DNA of 64,000 nt from Streptomyces sp. CBMA152. GTDB lineage: Bacteria; Actinomycetota; Actinomycetes; Streptomycetales; Streptomycetaceae. The position numbers and the translations under genes are program-made. Location: positions 1 through 64,000 of the forward strand of contig NZ_MECJ01000032.1 in the NCBI RefSeq assembly GCF_014596475.1, given 5' to 3'. Every line of letters begins with the position of its first letter. Position 1 is the stretch's first letter. This document shows positions 1-7,237 of this stretch, one piece after another. The notes under the pieces are model-generated. The model was not told the origin of the DNA, ran no database searches, and saw only the letters and a program-made list of their open reading frames with translations.

Positions 1-175
1 GGTTCACCCGGTACGTACCACCCTGCACCTGCACCCACGGCAGCATCCGCAGCAACCACCGAGAGGTGATCTCCTGCATCTGAGGAGCGGACTTGGTCGT
101 GGTCGCCAGATTCCGCGCGGCCGCCGTACCAAGACTCTGCTGCGCGCGGTTCTCGGACCCTGCCTCGACCGACAT
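1..175 (-). CDS. Family 2B encapsulin shell protein, N-terminal fragment
   Basis: Only the first 58 codons are in the window; the gene continues past the left edge. The translation begins [20 protein letters not shown] and goes on to a segment with [22 protein letters not shown] recognise this N-terminus as that of the Streptomyces EshA-like, cyclic-nucleotide-binding (family 2B) encapsulin shell proteins, which assemble HK97-fold nanocompartments and usually sit beside a cargo enzyme such as a terpene cyclase. The ATG at 173-175 is preceded by a GAGGGAG ribosome binding site. The nucleotide-binding domain and the cargo gene lie outside the window, so the call rests on recognition of the N-terminal segment alone. 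Confidence 0.7.
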   Translation of the reverse strand, partial: MSVEAGSENRAQQSLGTAAARNLATTTKSAPQMQEITSRWLLRMLPWVQVQGGTYRVN

Positions 176-647
176 GTGACTCCCTCTCGATCATTCACCG
201 CAGTCCATCTGCGCCGCCCAGCCTTGCAGGAGGGCGGCGCCCCATCTATTACCCGAAGGACTTACCTACGGATTGGATGTTCGAAGGGAGAACAAGACAG
301 CGGAGACGATTCGAAACGGAACTCCGGATGAATTGACCGGATTACGGCGAGCAGCGGGAGGCTCCGGCGCAAATTCATCGCACTGCGCGCGCTCCGAGAT
401 TTTCAGTCATCGCCAGAAAACACATTCTCGCCATGCCAAGAAATACCGTTCAAGGTGACTCGTGTAGGGGATGAATGCGGGCTCCACCCCTGACAGGTGT
501 AGCCTTCCACTTCAGGTCAAAGAGTGACACGAACACGTCACCTCCCTGCGGAGCACACGCTTCCGCCACAACCGTGCTGCCAGAGTCCCGGGTGAGGCTC
601 CCGCCCCGGGCGCCGATGGATGAACTACCTGACCCAAGGAGTTATTC
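176..647. other. Intergenic region between encapsulin and lectin genes
   Basis: About 470 bases without a supportable gene. It must hold the promoters of the divergent encapsulin and lectin genes. Short open frames here (for example 273-458) have no ribosome binding site and no recognisable protein. I see no clear sigma-70 promoter. Confidence 0.5.
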
Positions 648-1112
648 GTGGGGAAGAGAGTCACCACGCTTCTCGCAACCGCCACCCTCGCCACCATGGC
701 GCTGGTCGGCCAGGCGAGCGCGACACCTTTGCACCACAGCCCTTCGGCCACCACCGGCAAGTCGGCGCACGCGCACGCCGATTCGACCCAGATCCGCTAT
801 GCGCCGTTCACCCTCAACCACAATCAGTCGGTGAGTTCCGACACCGCCCGCCTGGTGATGCAGTCCGACGGAAACCTCGTCATCTACGACGAGTTCAACC
901 GGGCCCGCTGGGCTTCCAACACGGTCGGCCAGGGCTGGACGGCCCGGTTCCAGACCGACGGAAACTTCGTCGTCTACACCCGCTCCAACCGCCCGGTGTG
1001 GGCCTCCAACACCGATGGGCGACCGGGCTCGCGCCTGGCCGTCCAGGACGATGGCAACGTGGTCATCTATGACGGCAGCCGCGCGGTCTGGGCCTCGGGC
1101 ACCAACCACTGA
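648..1112 (+). CDS. Secreted bulb-type mannose-binding lectin domain protein
   Basis: A 154-residue exported protein. A Sec signal peptide (basic MGKR, hydrophobic segment, AxA-type end near residues 24-26) is followed by one B-lectin domain. Three repeats of the QxDGNxVxY sugar-binding motif are visible: QSDGNLVIY, QTDGNFVVY and QDDGNVVIY, each followed by a W-A-S turn, as in the beta-prism II fold. Related bacterial proteins bind mannose-rich glycans or act as lectin-like bacteriocins; which applies here cannot be told. The GTG start at 648 is chosen because AAGGAG lies 7 bases upstream. It is convergent with the CapA-containing operon. Confidence 0.85.
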   Translation: MGKRVTTLLATATLATMALVGQASATPLHHSPSATTGKSAHAHADSTQIRYAPFTLNHNQSVSSDTARLVMQSDGNLVIYDEFNRARWASNTVGQGWTARFQTDGNFVVYTRSNRPVWASNTDGRPGSRLAVQDDGNVVIYDGSRAVWASGTNH

Positions 1113-1133
1113 GCATCTTCCCCAGCTCCTGGC

Positions 1134-1160
1134 AGGCCGGGCCCCGCACGGGCCCGGCCT
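1134..1160. terminator. Bidirectional hairpin terminator
   Basis: A perfect 11-bp stem (1134-1144 with 1150-1160) and a 5-base loop lie 21 bases after the lectin stop and 40 bases past the stop of the convergent CapA gene. There is no T-run, which is usual for Streptomyces terminators. Confidence 0.75.
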
Positions 1161-1200
1161 CGCCGGTGGGAGCACGCGGGCCGAGGGAGCAGCCCTCACC

Positions 1201-2361
1201 TCATACCGTCAGCGTCACCAGCGGGCAGCCCGCGAACGTCTCCCCCTCGTCCACGACCTCTGTGCCGAGCCGTGGGTGGGTCATGGACTTCCGGACGTGG
1301 CCGAGGACTTCGGCCCAGCGGTCATCGGTGCGGGCGACAGGTCGCGCGATGCCGTCCCGGTCGATCAGACACGGCACCAGACCGCACCGGCCGATCCCGT
1401 CGTGGTCGAGCTCCACGAGGGCGACCGCGGTGATCCGGGTGCTCGGGTGGAAAGGGAAGGCGGCGCTGTCCGGGCGCGGGTAGAAGCCGTACTCGCCGAA
1501 CGCCTCCACCAGCTCGTCCTGGCTCGCCCGGTCGATGTCGAATCCGGCGGCCCGCAGGTCGTCGGGGAAGCGGGGCATGTCGAACACGATGTGCCCGAGC
1601 CCGTAGAACACCGGTGTTCCGCCGATGAACTCGGCGCCGCACAGGGCGTGTTGATGGTGGCCGAGCACGAGGTCCGCGCCTGCCCCGGCGATCAGCTCCG
1701 CGCACAGCCGCTCGTGCTCGGTGATCACCCACGGCCGGGTGTGGTCGCCCCAGTGCACACTCACCACCACCAGGTCAGCCCGGGCGCGGGCGTCCGTGAT
1801 GGCCTTCTCGACCCGCGCCCAGTCCCCGTCGTCGAGGACCGACACCACCTTGGCCGGCAGCCCGGGGCACACATACCCCGGGACGGGTGCGGTGTAGCAG
1901 TCCTCCGCGCGCAGCGCCGCCACGCCCGGCGTCGACGGTCCTGCCTGGGCGCCGACGGCCAGCACGGAAGTGCAGGCCACCACCGCGACCCGGCGCGCCC
2001 CCACCCGTACCGTGGCGGGCCGCAGCGCCTCGGCCGACGACATACCGGCGCCGACCGTACGTACACCTCGTGCGGCGAGCGTCGCCGCGGTGTCGGCGAG
2101 ACCTCCGTATCCCGCGTCCATGGCGTGGTTGTTGGCCAGGGACATCACGTCGAAGACCGACAGGGGTGCGGCGTTGGCGGTGGCCACCACGGTCGACGTG
2201 GGTGATCCCGGTGTCGCGCCGAAGGTGTCGGTCAGCACGCCCTCGAAGTTGCCGAAGACGAGATCGGCCGCCGCGAGCACCGGTTGCACACCTTCCAGCG
2301 CGCGGTCCGGCCGGCTGCGGTCGATCAGCACATCGCCGACCGCCGCGATGGTGCGCCTCAT
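1201..2361 (-). CDS. CapA-family metallophosphatase-like protein of the peptide cluster
   Basis: A 386-residue PGA_cap/CapA-type calcineurin-like fold protein. Visible metal-site motifs are GDVLID (residues 9-14), GNFEG (37-41), ANNH (near 75-78), a VHWGD block and GHHQH. CapA/PgsA proteins were named for capsule and poly-gamma-glutamate synthesis, but no capsule genes are near. The ATG at 2359-2361 overlaps the stop of the DUF3050 gene (ATGA), so the two are translationally coupled. In frame it could be extended upstream, but that part is only shadow of the neighbour. It is the last gene of the putative RiPP operon. Its substrate there is unknown; a phosphorylated or phosphoester intermediate is a guess. 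Confidence 0.85.
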   Translation of the reverse strand: MRRTIAAVGDVLIDRSRPDRALEGVQPVLAAADLVFGNFEGVLTDTFGATPGSPTSTVVATANAAPLSVFDVMSLANNHAMDAGYGGLADTAATLAARGVRTVGAGMSSAEALRPATVRVGARRVAVVACTSVLAVGAQAGPSTPGVAALRAEDCYTAPVPGYVCPGLPAKVVSVLDDGDWARVEKAITDARARADLVVVSVHWGDHTRPWVITEHERLCAELIAGAGADLVLGHHQHALCGAEFIGGTPVFYGLGHIVFDMPRFPDDLRAAGFDIDRASQDELVEAFGEYGFYPRPDSAAFPFHPSTRITAVALVELDHDGIGRCGLVPCLIDRDGIARPVARTDDRWAEVLGHVRKSMTHPRLGTEVVDEGETFAGCPLVTLTV

Positions 2362-3152
2362 ATCCGTACGATCTCCTCGGCCACCGCGTTCCACAGCTCG
2401 TGCCGGGCGACGAGGGCGCGTCGTACGGTCGTCGCGCACTCGGACCACTTGCGGTCGTCGTCCGCGCACAGGTCGATCAGCATCTGCATCGCCATCGGGG
2501 TGTGCTGCTCGCCGTCGATGTCGATGTGGCGGACCAAGTAGTCTTTGAACGAGGTGAGTTGGTGCTGTGCGCCCTCGATCCGCAGGACCCGTTCGAACAT
2601 GTCGGGGATCAGGTCCTCACGGCCGAAGGCGAAGGCGGCCGCCTGGCAGTGCACCGGGGCGGACTCGATGATGTCCCAGGTGTGCGCGACGAAGTCGGCC
2701 GCCGCCGACGGTGCGCCGGAGAGTTTGAGAGCCTCGGCCACCGGGGTGCCGCCCCGCAGCCGCTCGATGAAGGTATGGATCGGGGCGGTGTCCGCGCCCG
2801 CCTCGGCCATGGCGGTGAGGTAGAGCTCGAAGTGGCTCAGATAGCCGTCCCCGATCTCGTCGCTCTCCTCGGTCAGCACGATGTCGTTGATGAGCCGCCG
2901 ACTCGTCGAGGGACCCTGCGGCACCCAGGGCACACTGACGCAGGTGAGCTCTCGCTGGAGGCTCTTGAGCAGGGACATGAAGTCCCAGACGGCGAAGACG
3001 TGGTGCTCCAGGAAGACGCCGATACGGTCGAGGCGGTCCAGGTCGTGGTACATCCGGTGGTTCACGATCGCCTCCCGGTCGGGTGTGATCGCCTGTTGCA
3101 GTCCCGTGAGTCCCGGGTGGGTGCGGTTCCAGTGGTAGCGGTCGGACATCAT
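2358..3152 (-). CDS. DUF3050 heme-oxygenase-like protein
   Basis: 264 residues, full length for DUF3050. Typical family blocks are [15 protein letters not shown] (49-63), [15 protein letters not shown] (85-99), [10 protein letters not shown] (106-115) and [12 protein letters not shown] (208-219). DUF3050 proteins share the all-helical fold of heme oxygenase, TenA and PqqC, a fold used by a growing set of diiron oxidases in natural product pathways. Conserved candidate metal ligands are E49/H50, E95-E96, H107, H168, H209, E215 and H217, but I cannot prove metal binding. The ATG overlaps the end of the M3 peptidase gene (ATGA), and its own stop overlaps the CapA start. Inferred role: an oxidative modification of the peptide. 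Confidence 0.85.
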   Translation of the reverse strand: MMSDRYHWNRTHPGLTGLQQAITPDREAIVNHRMYHDLDRLDRIGVFLEHHVFAVWDFMSLLKSLQRELTCVSVPWVPQGPSTSRRLINDIVLTEESDEIGDGYLSHFELYLTAMAEAGADTAPIHTFIERLRGGTPVAEALKLSGAPSAAADFVAHTWDIIESAPVHCQAAAFAFGREDLIPDMFERVLRIEGAQHQLTSFKDYLVRHIDIDGEQHTPMAMQMLIDLCADDDRKWSECATTVRRALVARHELWNAVAEEIVRI

Positions 3153-4855
3153 GTTCGGCTCCGATACGGAAGACGGGCTGTGGTGAGGGTGTTCAGGCGC
3201 GTACGGATCTCTCCGAGCGCCGAGCGCCAGGTCTCGGGATCGTCGATCGACAGCCCGAGCCGGGCCAGTTGTTCGTCGGGCGAGGCCGTACCGCCGGCCC
3301 GCAGGAACGCGGCGAAGGCGGAACCGAAGGCGGCGGGGTCATACCGTCGCAACCGGTGCAGCCCGAGGGCGGTCAGTCCCGCGAAGGGGTAGGCGTAGTT
3401 GTAGAAGCGGCCCTGGAAGAAGTGGGGGATGCGCATCCACTCCAGCCGTTGCAGCGCGCCGGGGGCGAGGGCCGTTCCGTAGCAGTCACGGTGGGCCTGC
3501 TGCCACAGATCGCCCAGCGCCTCGGCGTCGAGCACCCGCTCCTCCTCGCGCAGGTCGTATGTGGCCTGCTCGAACGAGGTGATCATGGTCTGCCGGAACA
3601 CGGTCCGCATACAGCGCTCGATCCACTGCGCCTCGGCGTCGGCCGCCTGCGTCGGGTCGCCTTCGGTGGCGAGCCAGTCGAGGACGGCCAGTTCGGCGAA
3701 GCACGCGGGTACTTCACCGAGCGCGGTCGGGGCGTCGAAGACGAGCGTGGGCTGGGCTTCGGCGGCCAGGACGAAGGCGACCGCGTGGCCGAGTTCATGC
3801 GCCAGGTCGAGCAGATCGGCGGGCCTACCGCCGAAGCTGACGAGGACGAAACAGGTCCGCTCGGACGGGACCGGCAGGGAGAAGGTGCGGGAGACCCGGC
3901 CGGGGCGGGGCACGGTGTCGATGCGGCCTTCCTCGACGATGCGCCGCGCGACCTGGGCGATCTCCGGGGAGATCCGCGCGAAGGCCGCGAGCACCGTCTC
4001 GATCGCCGCCGCCAGCGTCATACGCCCGGCCCCCGGCAGCGGGGCCCGCTCGTCCCAGGCGGCCAGCGACTCCACACCGAGCAGCCGGGCCTTGTGCACG
4101 AACCAGCGCTCCGCAAGGCCGTGTTGCAGCGTGATCTCGGTCAGCATGCGGTCGACGGTCGTCGAGTCGAGCCGGTTGTCGAAGTCGCTCATCGCGCGCG
4201 GCCGCGCGAGCCCCCGCAGCCGGTCCACCGCCAGCCGGTCCGCGACCAGGGTGTCGTAGGCGAGCGCCAGCGTACGGGCGTACGGCTCAAGGCCGCGTAC
4301 CAGCGCGTCATACGCGGACCGGCGGACGGCGGGATCGGTGTGGGTGAGGTCGGACCAGGCCTGGTCCAGGGGTGCGAGCAGCCGGTCGTGCAGCAGCCCC
4401 CACGCCTGGGCCAGCGGCTCGCGTGCGGCCAGCGCCCGCTCCTGTTCGTCGGGCAGCGGACGCGCCCTCGACTCCCGTGCGGTGAGCAGCAGATGACGGT
4501 AGGGCGCCAGGGCGGGTGCCGCGAGCAGCTGCGCCACTCGCTCGTCGGGCAGCGCCTGCCATTCCGTATCGAAGAAGCGAAGGGCGTCCTCGACGGATTC
4601 GGCGACCGTGTCCGCGACGAGGGCGAGCTCCGCGCCGGTCTGGCCGAAGACGTCGAGGCTCTGGTGCAGTGCCGCGTAGGCGATGAGATGGGTCAACCCG
4701 GCGCGTGCCTGGCCGAGTTCGGCGAGGAGGCGGGACAGGTCGTGTGGCCCGATGCCGCCGACCCGGCCGCGCCAGCGTTCGGCGCACCCCCTGGCCCGGG
4801 CGGCGACGGCGGGGCCCGTGGGCGGCGGCGCCAGTGTGGACAGATCCCACTGCAT
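3149..4855 (-). CDS. M3-family oligoendopeptidase (PepF-like)
   Basis: 568 residues, the usual length of the PepF/M3B group, with no signal peptide, so cytoplasmic. The zinc motif HELGH is at 353-357, with a downstream glutamate in [14 protein letters not shown] supplying the third ligand. The C-terminal block [25 protein letters not shown] is typical of the family. M3 enzymes cleave short peptides inside a closed channel, which suits maturation or turnover of a 19-residue precursor. It lies 7 bases after the methyltransferase stop and overlaps the DUF3050 start by 4 bases. Whether it is the leader protease of this pathway is inference from context. Confidence 0.88.
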   Translation of the reverse strand: MQWDLSTLAPPPTGPAVAARARGCAERWRGRVGGIGPHDLSRLLAELGQARAGLTHLIAYAALHQSLDVFGQTGAELALVADTVAESVEDALRFFDTEWQALPDERVAQLLAAPALAPYRHLLLTARESRARPLPDEQERALAAREPLAQAWGLLHDRLLAPLDQAWSDLTHTDPAVRRSAYDALVRGLEPYARTLALAYDTLVADRLAVDRLRGLARPRAMSDFDNRLDSTTVDRMLTEITLQHGLAERWFVHKARLLGVESLAAWDERAPLPGAGRMTLAAAIETVLAAFARISPEIAQVARRIVEEGRIDTVPRPGRVSRTFSLPVPSERTCFVLVSFGGRPADLLDLAHELGHAVAFVLAAEAQPTLVFDAPTALGEVPACFAELAVLDWLATEGDPTQAADAEAQWIERCMRTVFRQTMITSFEQATYDLREEERVLDAEALGDLWQQAHRDCYGTALAPGALQRLEWMRIPHFFQGRFYNYAYPFAGLTALGLHRLRRYDPAAFGSAFAAFLRAGGTASPDEQLARLGLSIDDPETWRSALGEIRTRLNTLTTARLPYRSRT

Positions 4856-4862
4856 GGCTCGC

Positions 4863-5717
4863 TCAGCCCTTCGGCCGGGTCGCGCGCATCGTGAAGAGCA
4901 GCGGCAGCTCGCCCTCGATGTGCGCCGGCAGCCAGTACGCGCCGTCCTCGCGCTGCTCCAGATAGGGCAGCACCGGGAACCACGCGGACGGGAACTCGTG
5001 GACGAACTCCAGGCGCAGCCCGGCGTCGACGACGCTCGTCACGATCTCGCCGAGCGAGTGCGCCCAGGTGTATCCGGACTCGACGACATCGTCGGCGGCG
5101 TTGGTGTACGTGCCGTGGAGCTCATGGGCGATCGGCTGCGCACGGTCGAAGTACGGGTAGCGGACGATGGGTTCGCTCACATCGTCGTCGAAGTCGAGGA
5201 CGTGCAGGACCGGGTGGTACTCGGCCACATACAGGACTCCGCCCGGCGCGAGCAGACGCGCCGCCGCCTGGGCCCACTGGCGGATGTCGGGCAGCCATAT
5301 GACCGAGCCGAACGAGACGTAGACGATGTCGAAGCGGCCTTCGAGGTCCTTGGGCAGCCGGTAGATCTCCGCGCACCGGAAGTCGGCGTCGAGCCCTGCC
5401 GTGTCCGCGAGGCTCCTCGCCTGCGCGACGGCGGCAGGCGAGAAGTCGACGCCCGTGACACGGGCGCCGCGCCGGGCCCAGCTGAGGGTGTCGAGTCCGA
5501 AGTGGCACTGGAGGTGGATCAGGGAGCGCCCGGAGACCTCGCCGAGTTCGTCGGGTTCGAACGACCGCAGGGTGCTGCCGCCCTCCAGGAATCCCTGTAC
5601 GTGGTAGTGGTCGCTGCCCACGTGGAACCCGGTCCAGTTGTCCCACAGGCCGCGGTTGCGCTCGATGCAGCGGTCGGCGTCGGCGGGGGCCAGGGTGGTG
5701 ACACGCGGTGTACGCAT
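4863..5717 (-). CDS. Class I SAM-dependent methyltransferase
   Basis: 284 residues. Motif I is LIHLQCHFGLDTLSWARRGA (SAM loop), followed by GVDFSPAAV (acidic residue for ribose) and a later post-motif with LLAPGGVLYVAEYHPVLH. This is the Methyltransf_11/25 type with a conserved N-terminal WDNWTGFHV segment. The start chosen (5715-5717) has AAGGAGG 8 bases upstream; longer frames upstream run into the ThiF gene. It is 22 bases behind the ThiF gene and 7 ahead of the peptidase, so is part of one transcript. Likely target is the modified peptide (N- or O-methylation), by context only. Confidence 0.88.
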   Translation of the reverse strand: MRTPRVTTLAPADADRCIERNRGLWDNWTGFHVGSDHYHVQGFLEGGSTLRSFEPDELGEVSGRSLIHLQCHFGLDTLSWARRGARVTGVDFSPAAVAQARSLADTAGLDADFRCAEIYRLPKDLEGRFDIVYVSFGSVIWLPDIRQWAQAAARLLAPGGVLYVAEYHPVLHVLDFDDDVSEPIVRYPYFDRAQPIAHELHGTYTNAADDVVESGYTWAHSLGEIVTSVVDAGLRLEFVHEFPSAWFPVLPYLEQREDGAYWLPAHIEGELPLLFTMRATRPKG

Positions 5718-5739
5718 CGGATCGACCTCCTTGTCCGGC

Positions 5740-6897
5740 TCAGGCCGTCGCGCGCGCGGCGAAGGCGGGTGCGGCAGGGGCGTGGGCGCACACCGGGCAG
5801 TCGGGCCGGCGGCTCCACCGCTCGGACTCACGCGGTACGGCGTCGTCGAAGTAGGCCTCCATCAGCCGCCCCTGGGACAGCGGCGGGGCGATACCGGTGG
5901 CCAGCCGCACGACCTCGCCGAGAACGTGCGCGGTGTACAGCGTGACCAGCGCGCCGAACGCCGACATGTCCTCGGGGAAGCGCGGCTCGTCGGGGGTCGA
6001 CGCCGCCCATTCGGTCTTCTTGACACTGATGTCGGCCGACAGCCGGTCGTGCTCGGCCACGTCCGCCTTCCAGCACTCCACGCACCCGGTCACGCCGGGG
6101 ATCATCGTGTAGTACGCGATACGGCGGCTGTCCACACCACCCGTGATCAGCGTCGCGCCCGCGGTGACACAGGCCTGGTTGATCCAGTTGACGACCTGCA
6201 TCTTCGGCATGTCCACCGCCGACAGGACGAGGTCCCGCCCCTCGACCACGGCCAGCGCCTCGTCCGCGCAGCCGATGTAGGTCGAGCGGGCGTCCAGCTT
6301 GACCAGCGGGTCGTAGGCGAGGATCCGCTCGGTGGCGACCTCGATCTTCGGACGGCCGATGTCGCTCTCGCGGTAGAGGATCTGCCGGTTGAGGTTGGAC
6401 AGTTCGACGGTGTCGAAGTCCACCACCCGGATGTCGCGCACCCCGAGCCCGACCAGGTCGTACAGCATATGGCTGCCCACACCGCCGAGGCCGAGGAGGA
6501 CGACCCGGTAGTCGCGCAGCTTGCGCTGAAGGGTGTACTTGCTGGTCAAGAGCGAGCTGTAGTTCTCGAAGAAACCCAGGTTGCGCTTCCAGCGTTCCAG
6601 GCTGTGGCCGTCGAGCCCGGGTGCGACGCCTCCGTCCTCGATGAGCCCGGCACGGTCGAACTCCTCGATCGCGGCGTCGACCTCCTCCCGCGTGAGGTCG
6701 CGCCCGGCCGCCCGCAGATCACGCTGCACCTCGGGCACGGTCCGGGTGCCGTCGAGAAGGCCCACGAACACTCCGACCCCGCCGTCGGCGTCGGACAACT
6801 CGACGCACTTTCCCGGCAGTTGGATGTAGACGTGGTCCGATACCCGGTAGACCGGGAGGGTCGGCTTGATGCGTGGTTTGGCCTGATGGTCCGTCAT
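5740..6897 (-). CDS. ThiF/MoeB/MccB-type adenylyltransferase with N-terminal RRE-like segment
   Basis: 385 residues. Residues about 11-85 (IKPTLPVYRVSDHVYIQL to IEEFDRAGLIED) resemble the PqqD-like winged-helix RiPP recognition element in front of other peptide-modifying E1 enzymes. The E1 domain follows: ATP loop GLGGVGSH (136-143), acidic strand end VVDFDTVELSNLNRQ (158-172, with the finger arginine R171), and a structural zinc site CVEC (272-275) with CPVC (367-370). E1 enzymes of this kind adenylate a C-terminal carboxylate (MccB, ThiF, MoeB), or in pantocin-type pathways a side chain. It follows a 19-residue peptide gene by 106 bases. There is no YcaO partner, so it is not an ordinary azoline cyclodehydratase. 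Start ATG 6895-6897. Confidence 0.88.
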   Translation of the reverse strand: MTDHQAKPRIKPTLPVYRVSDHVYIQLPGKCVELSDADGGVGVFVGLLDGTRTVPEVQRDLRAAGRDLTREEVDAAIEEFDRAGLIEDGGVAPGLDGHSLERWKRNLGFFENYSSLLTSKYTLQRKLRDYRVVLLGLGGVGSHMLYDLVGLGVRDIRVVDFDTVELSNLNRQILYRESDIGRPKIEVATERILAYDPLVKLDARSTYIGCADEALAVVEGRDLVLSAVDMPKMQVVNWINQACVTAGATLITGGVDSRRIAYYTMIPGVTGCVECWKADVAEHDRLSADISVKKTEWAASTPDEPRFPEDMSAFGALVTLYTAHVLGEVVRLATGIAPPLSQGRLMEAYFDDAVPRESERWSRRPDCPVCAHAPAAPAFAARATA

Positions 6898-6965
6898 GAC
6901 TCTGTCCCCCGTGTTCGGTTCGGATTACGTACGTGGTGCGGGGTGCGGCCGATGCCGCCTGGGGC

Positions 6966-6991
6966 GGGCGCACGGCCGGAGCCGCACGCCC
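6966..6991 (-). promoter_or_regulatory. Hairpin between peptide gene and modification genes
   Basis: An 11-bp RNA stem (6981-6991 with 6966-6976 on the transcript, two central G-U pairs) and a 4-base loop start 12 bases after the peptide stop codon and 68 bases before the ThiF start. Such partial terminators commonly raise precursor transcript over enzyme transcript in RiPP operons, and can also protect the short 5' transcript from 3' exonucleases. No T-run follows, so read-through is likely. Confidence 0.6.
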
Positions 6992-7003
6992 GCGTCGTTC
7001 GAA

Positions 7004-7063
7004 TCAGGTGGCGACGGCGCGGCCGGCGATGCTGGTCTTGCGGGTCTTGAGGACGATCGACAT
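7004..7063 (-). CDS. Putative RiPP precursor peptide, 19 aa
   Basis: A very small gene encoding MSIVLKTRKTSIAGRAVAT. The ribosome binding site GGAGGTGA is a perfect match to the 16S anti-SD and ends 6 bases before the ATG at 7061-7063. A second in-frame ATG at 7067-7069 directly abuts it and would add Met-Thr (21 aa), but the spacing is too short. The peptide is basic in the middle (K-x-R-K) and ends in Gly-Arg-Ala-Val-Ala-Thr, with no Cys, Asp, Glu or aromatic residue. It is the first gene of the operon with ThiF, methyltransferase, M3 peptidase, DUF3050 and CapA genes. Chance is possible for so short a frame, but the RBS, position and following hairpin all fit a precursor. Leader and core borders are unknown; a C-terminal carboxylate (Thr19) target would fit an MccB-like enzyme. 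Confidence 0.65.
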   Translation of the reverse strand: MSIVLKTRKTSIAGRAVAT

Positions 7064-7138
7064 GGTCATTCACCTCCCCGATGTGTGGTGCGAAGTGCGT
7101 TGCGAACGGATTCCAGAGTGCGGGGCGGGGACCGATCG

Positions 7139-7158
7139 GGGGTATTGGCACATACCCC
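7139..7158. promoter_or_regulatory. 20-bp palindrome upstream of the peptide gene (candidate LAL operator)
   Basis: GGGGTAT-TGGCAC-ATACCCC: perfect 7-bp arms with a 6-base spacer, centred about 85 bases upstream of the peptide start. LAL and other LuxR-type activators commonly bind G/C-rich inverted repeats just upstream of the -35 region, and the LAL gene is directly next door. I see no strong sigma-70 consensus between the palindrome and the ribosome binding site. Confidence 0.5.
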
Positions 7159-7190
7159 AGGTCGTGGCGCGTGAGGTCGTGAGCACGTCA

Positions 7191-7237
7191 GTCGTGGACG
7201 CGTCAGCCGAGGACGCGTCAGGTCGTGGACGCGTCAG
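7191..7237. repeat. Three tandem copies of a GTCGTGGACGCGTCAG-like unit
   Basis: Units at 7191-7206 and 7222-7237 are identical (16 bases). The middle unit 7207-7221 is a 15-base variant sharing GGACGCGTCAG. A fourth, more diverged copy precedes at about 7175-7190. They run into the last codons of the LAL regulator. They may be a replication-slippage product or binding sites. Confidence 0.6.

Noticed and set aside
273-458. A 61-codon frame upstream of the lectin gene
   Set aside because: TTG start without a ribosome binding site, no homology signal and atypical third-position GC.
1201-7069. Assignment of the peptide operon to a known RiPP class (linear azole peptide, lanthipeptide, lasso, daptide)
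   Set aside because: No YcaO, lanthionine synthase, lasso cyclase, or decarboxylase/aminotransferase set is present, and the peptide has no cysteine. Only the ThiF-like step resembles microcin C or pantocin pathways.
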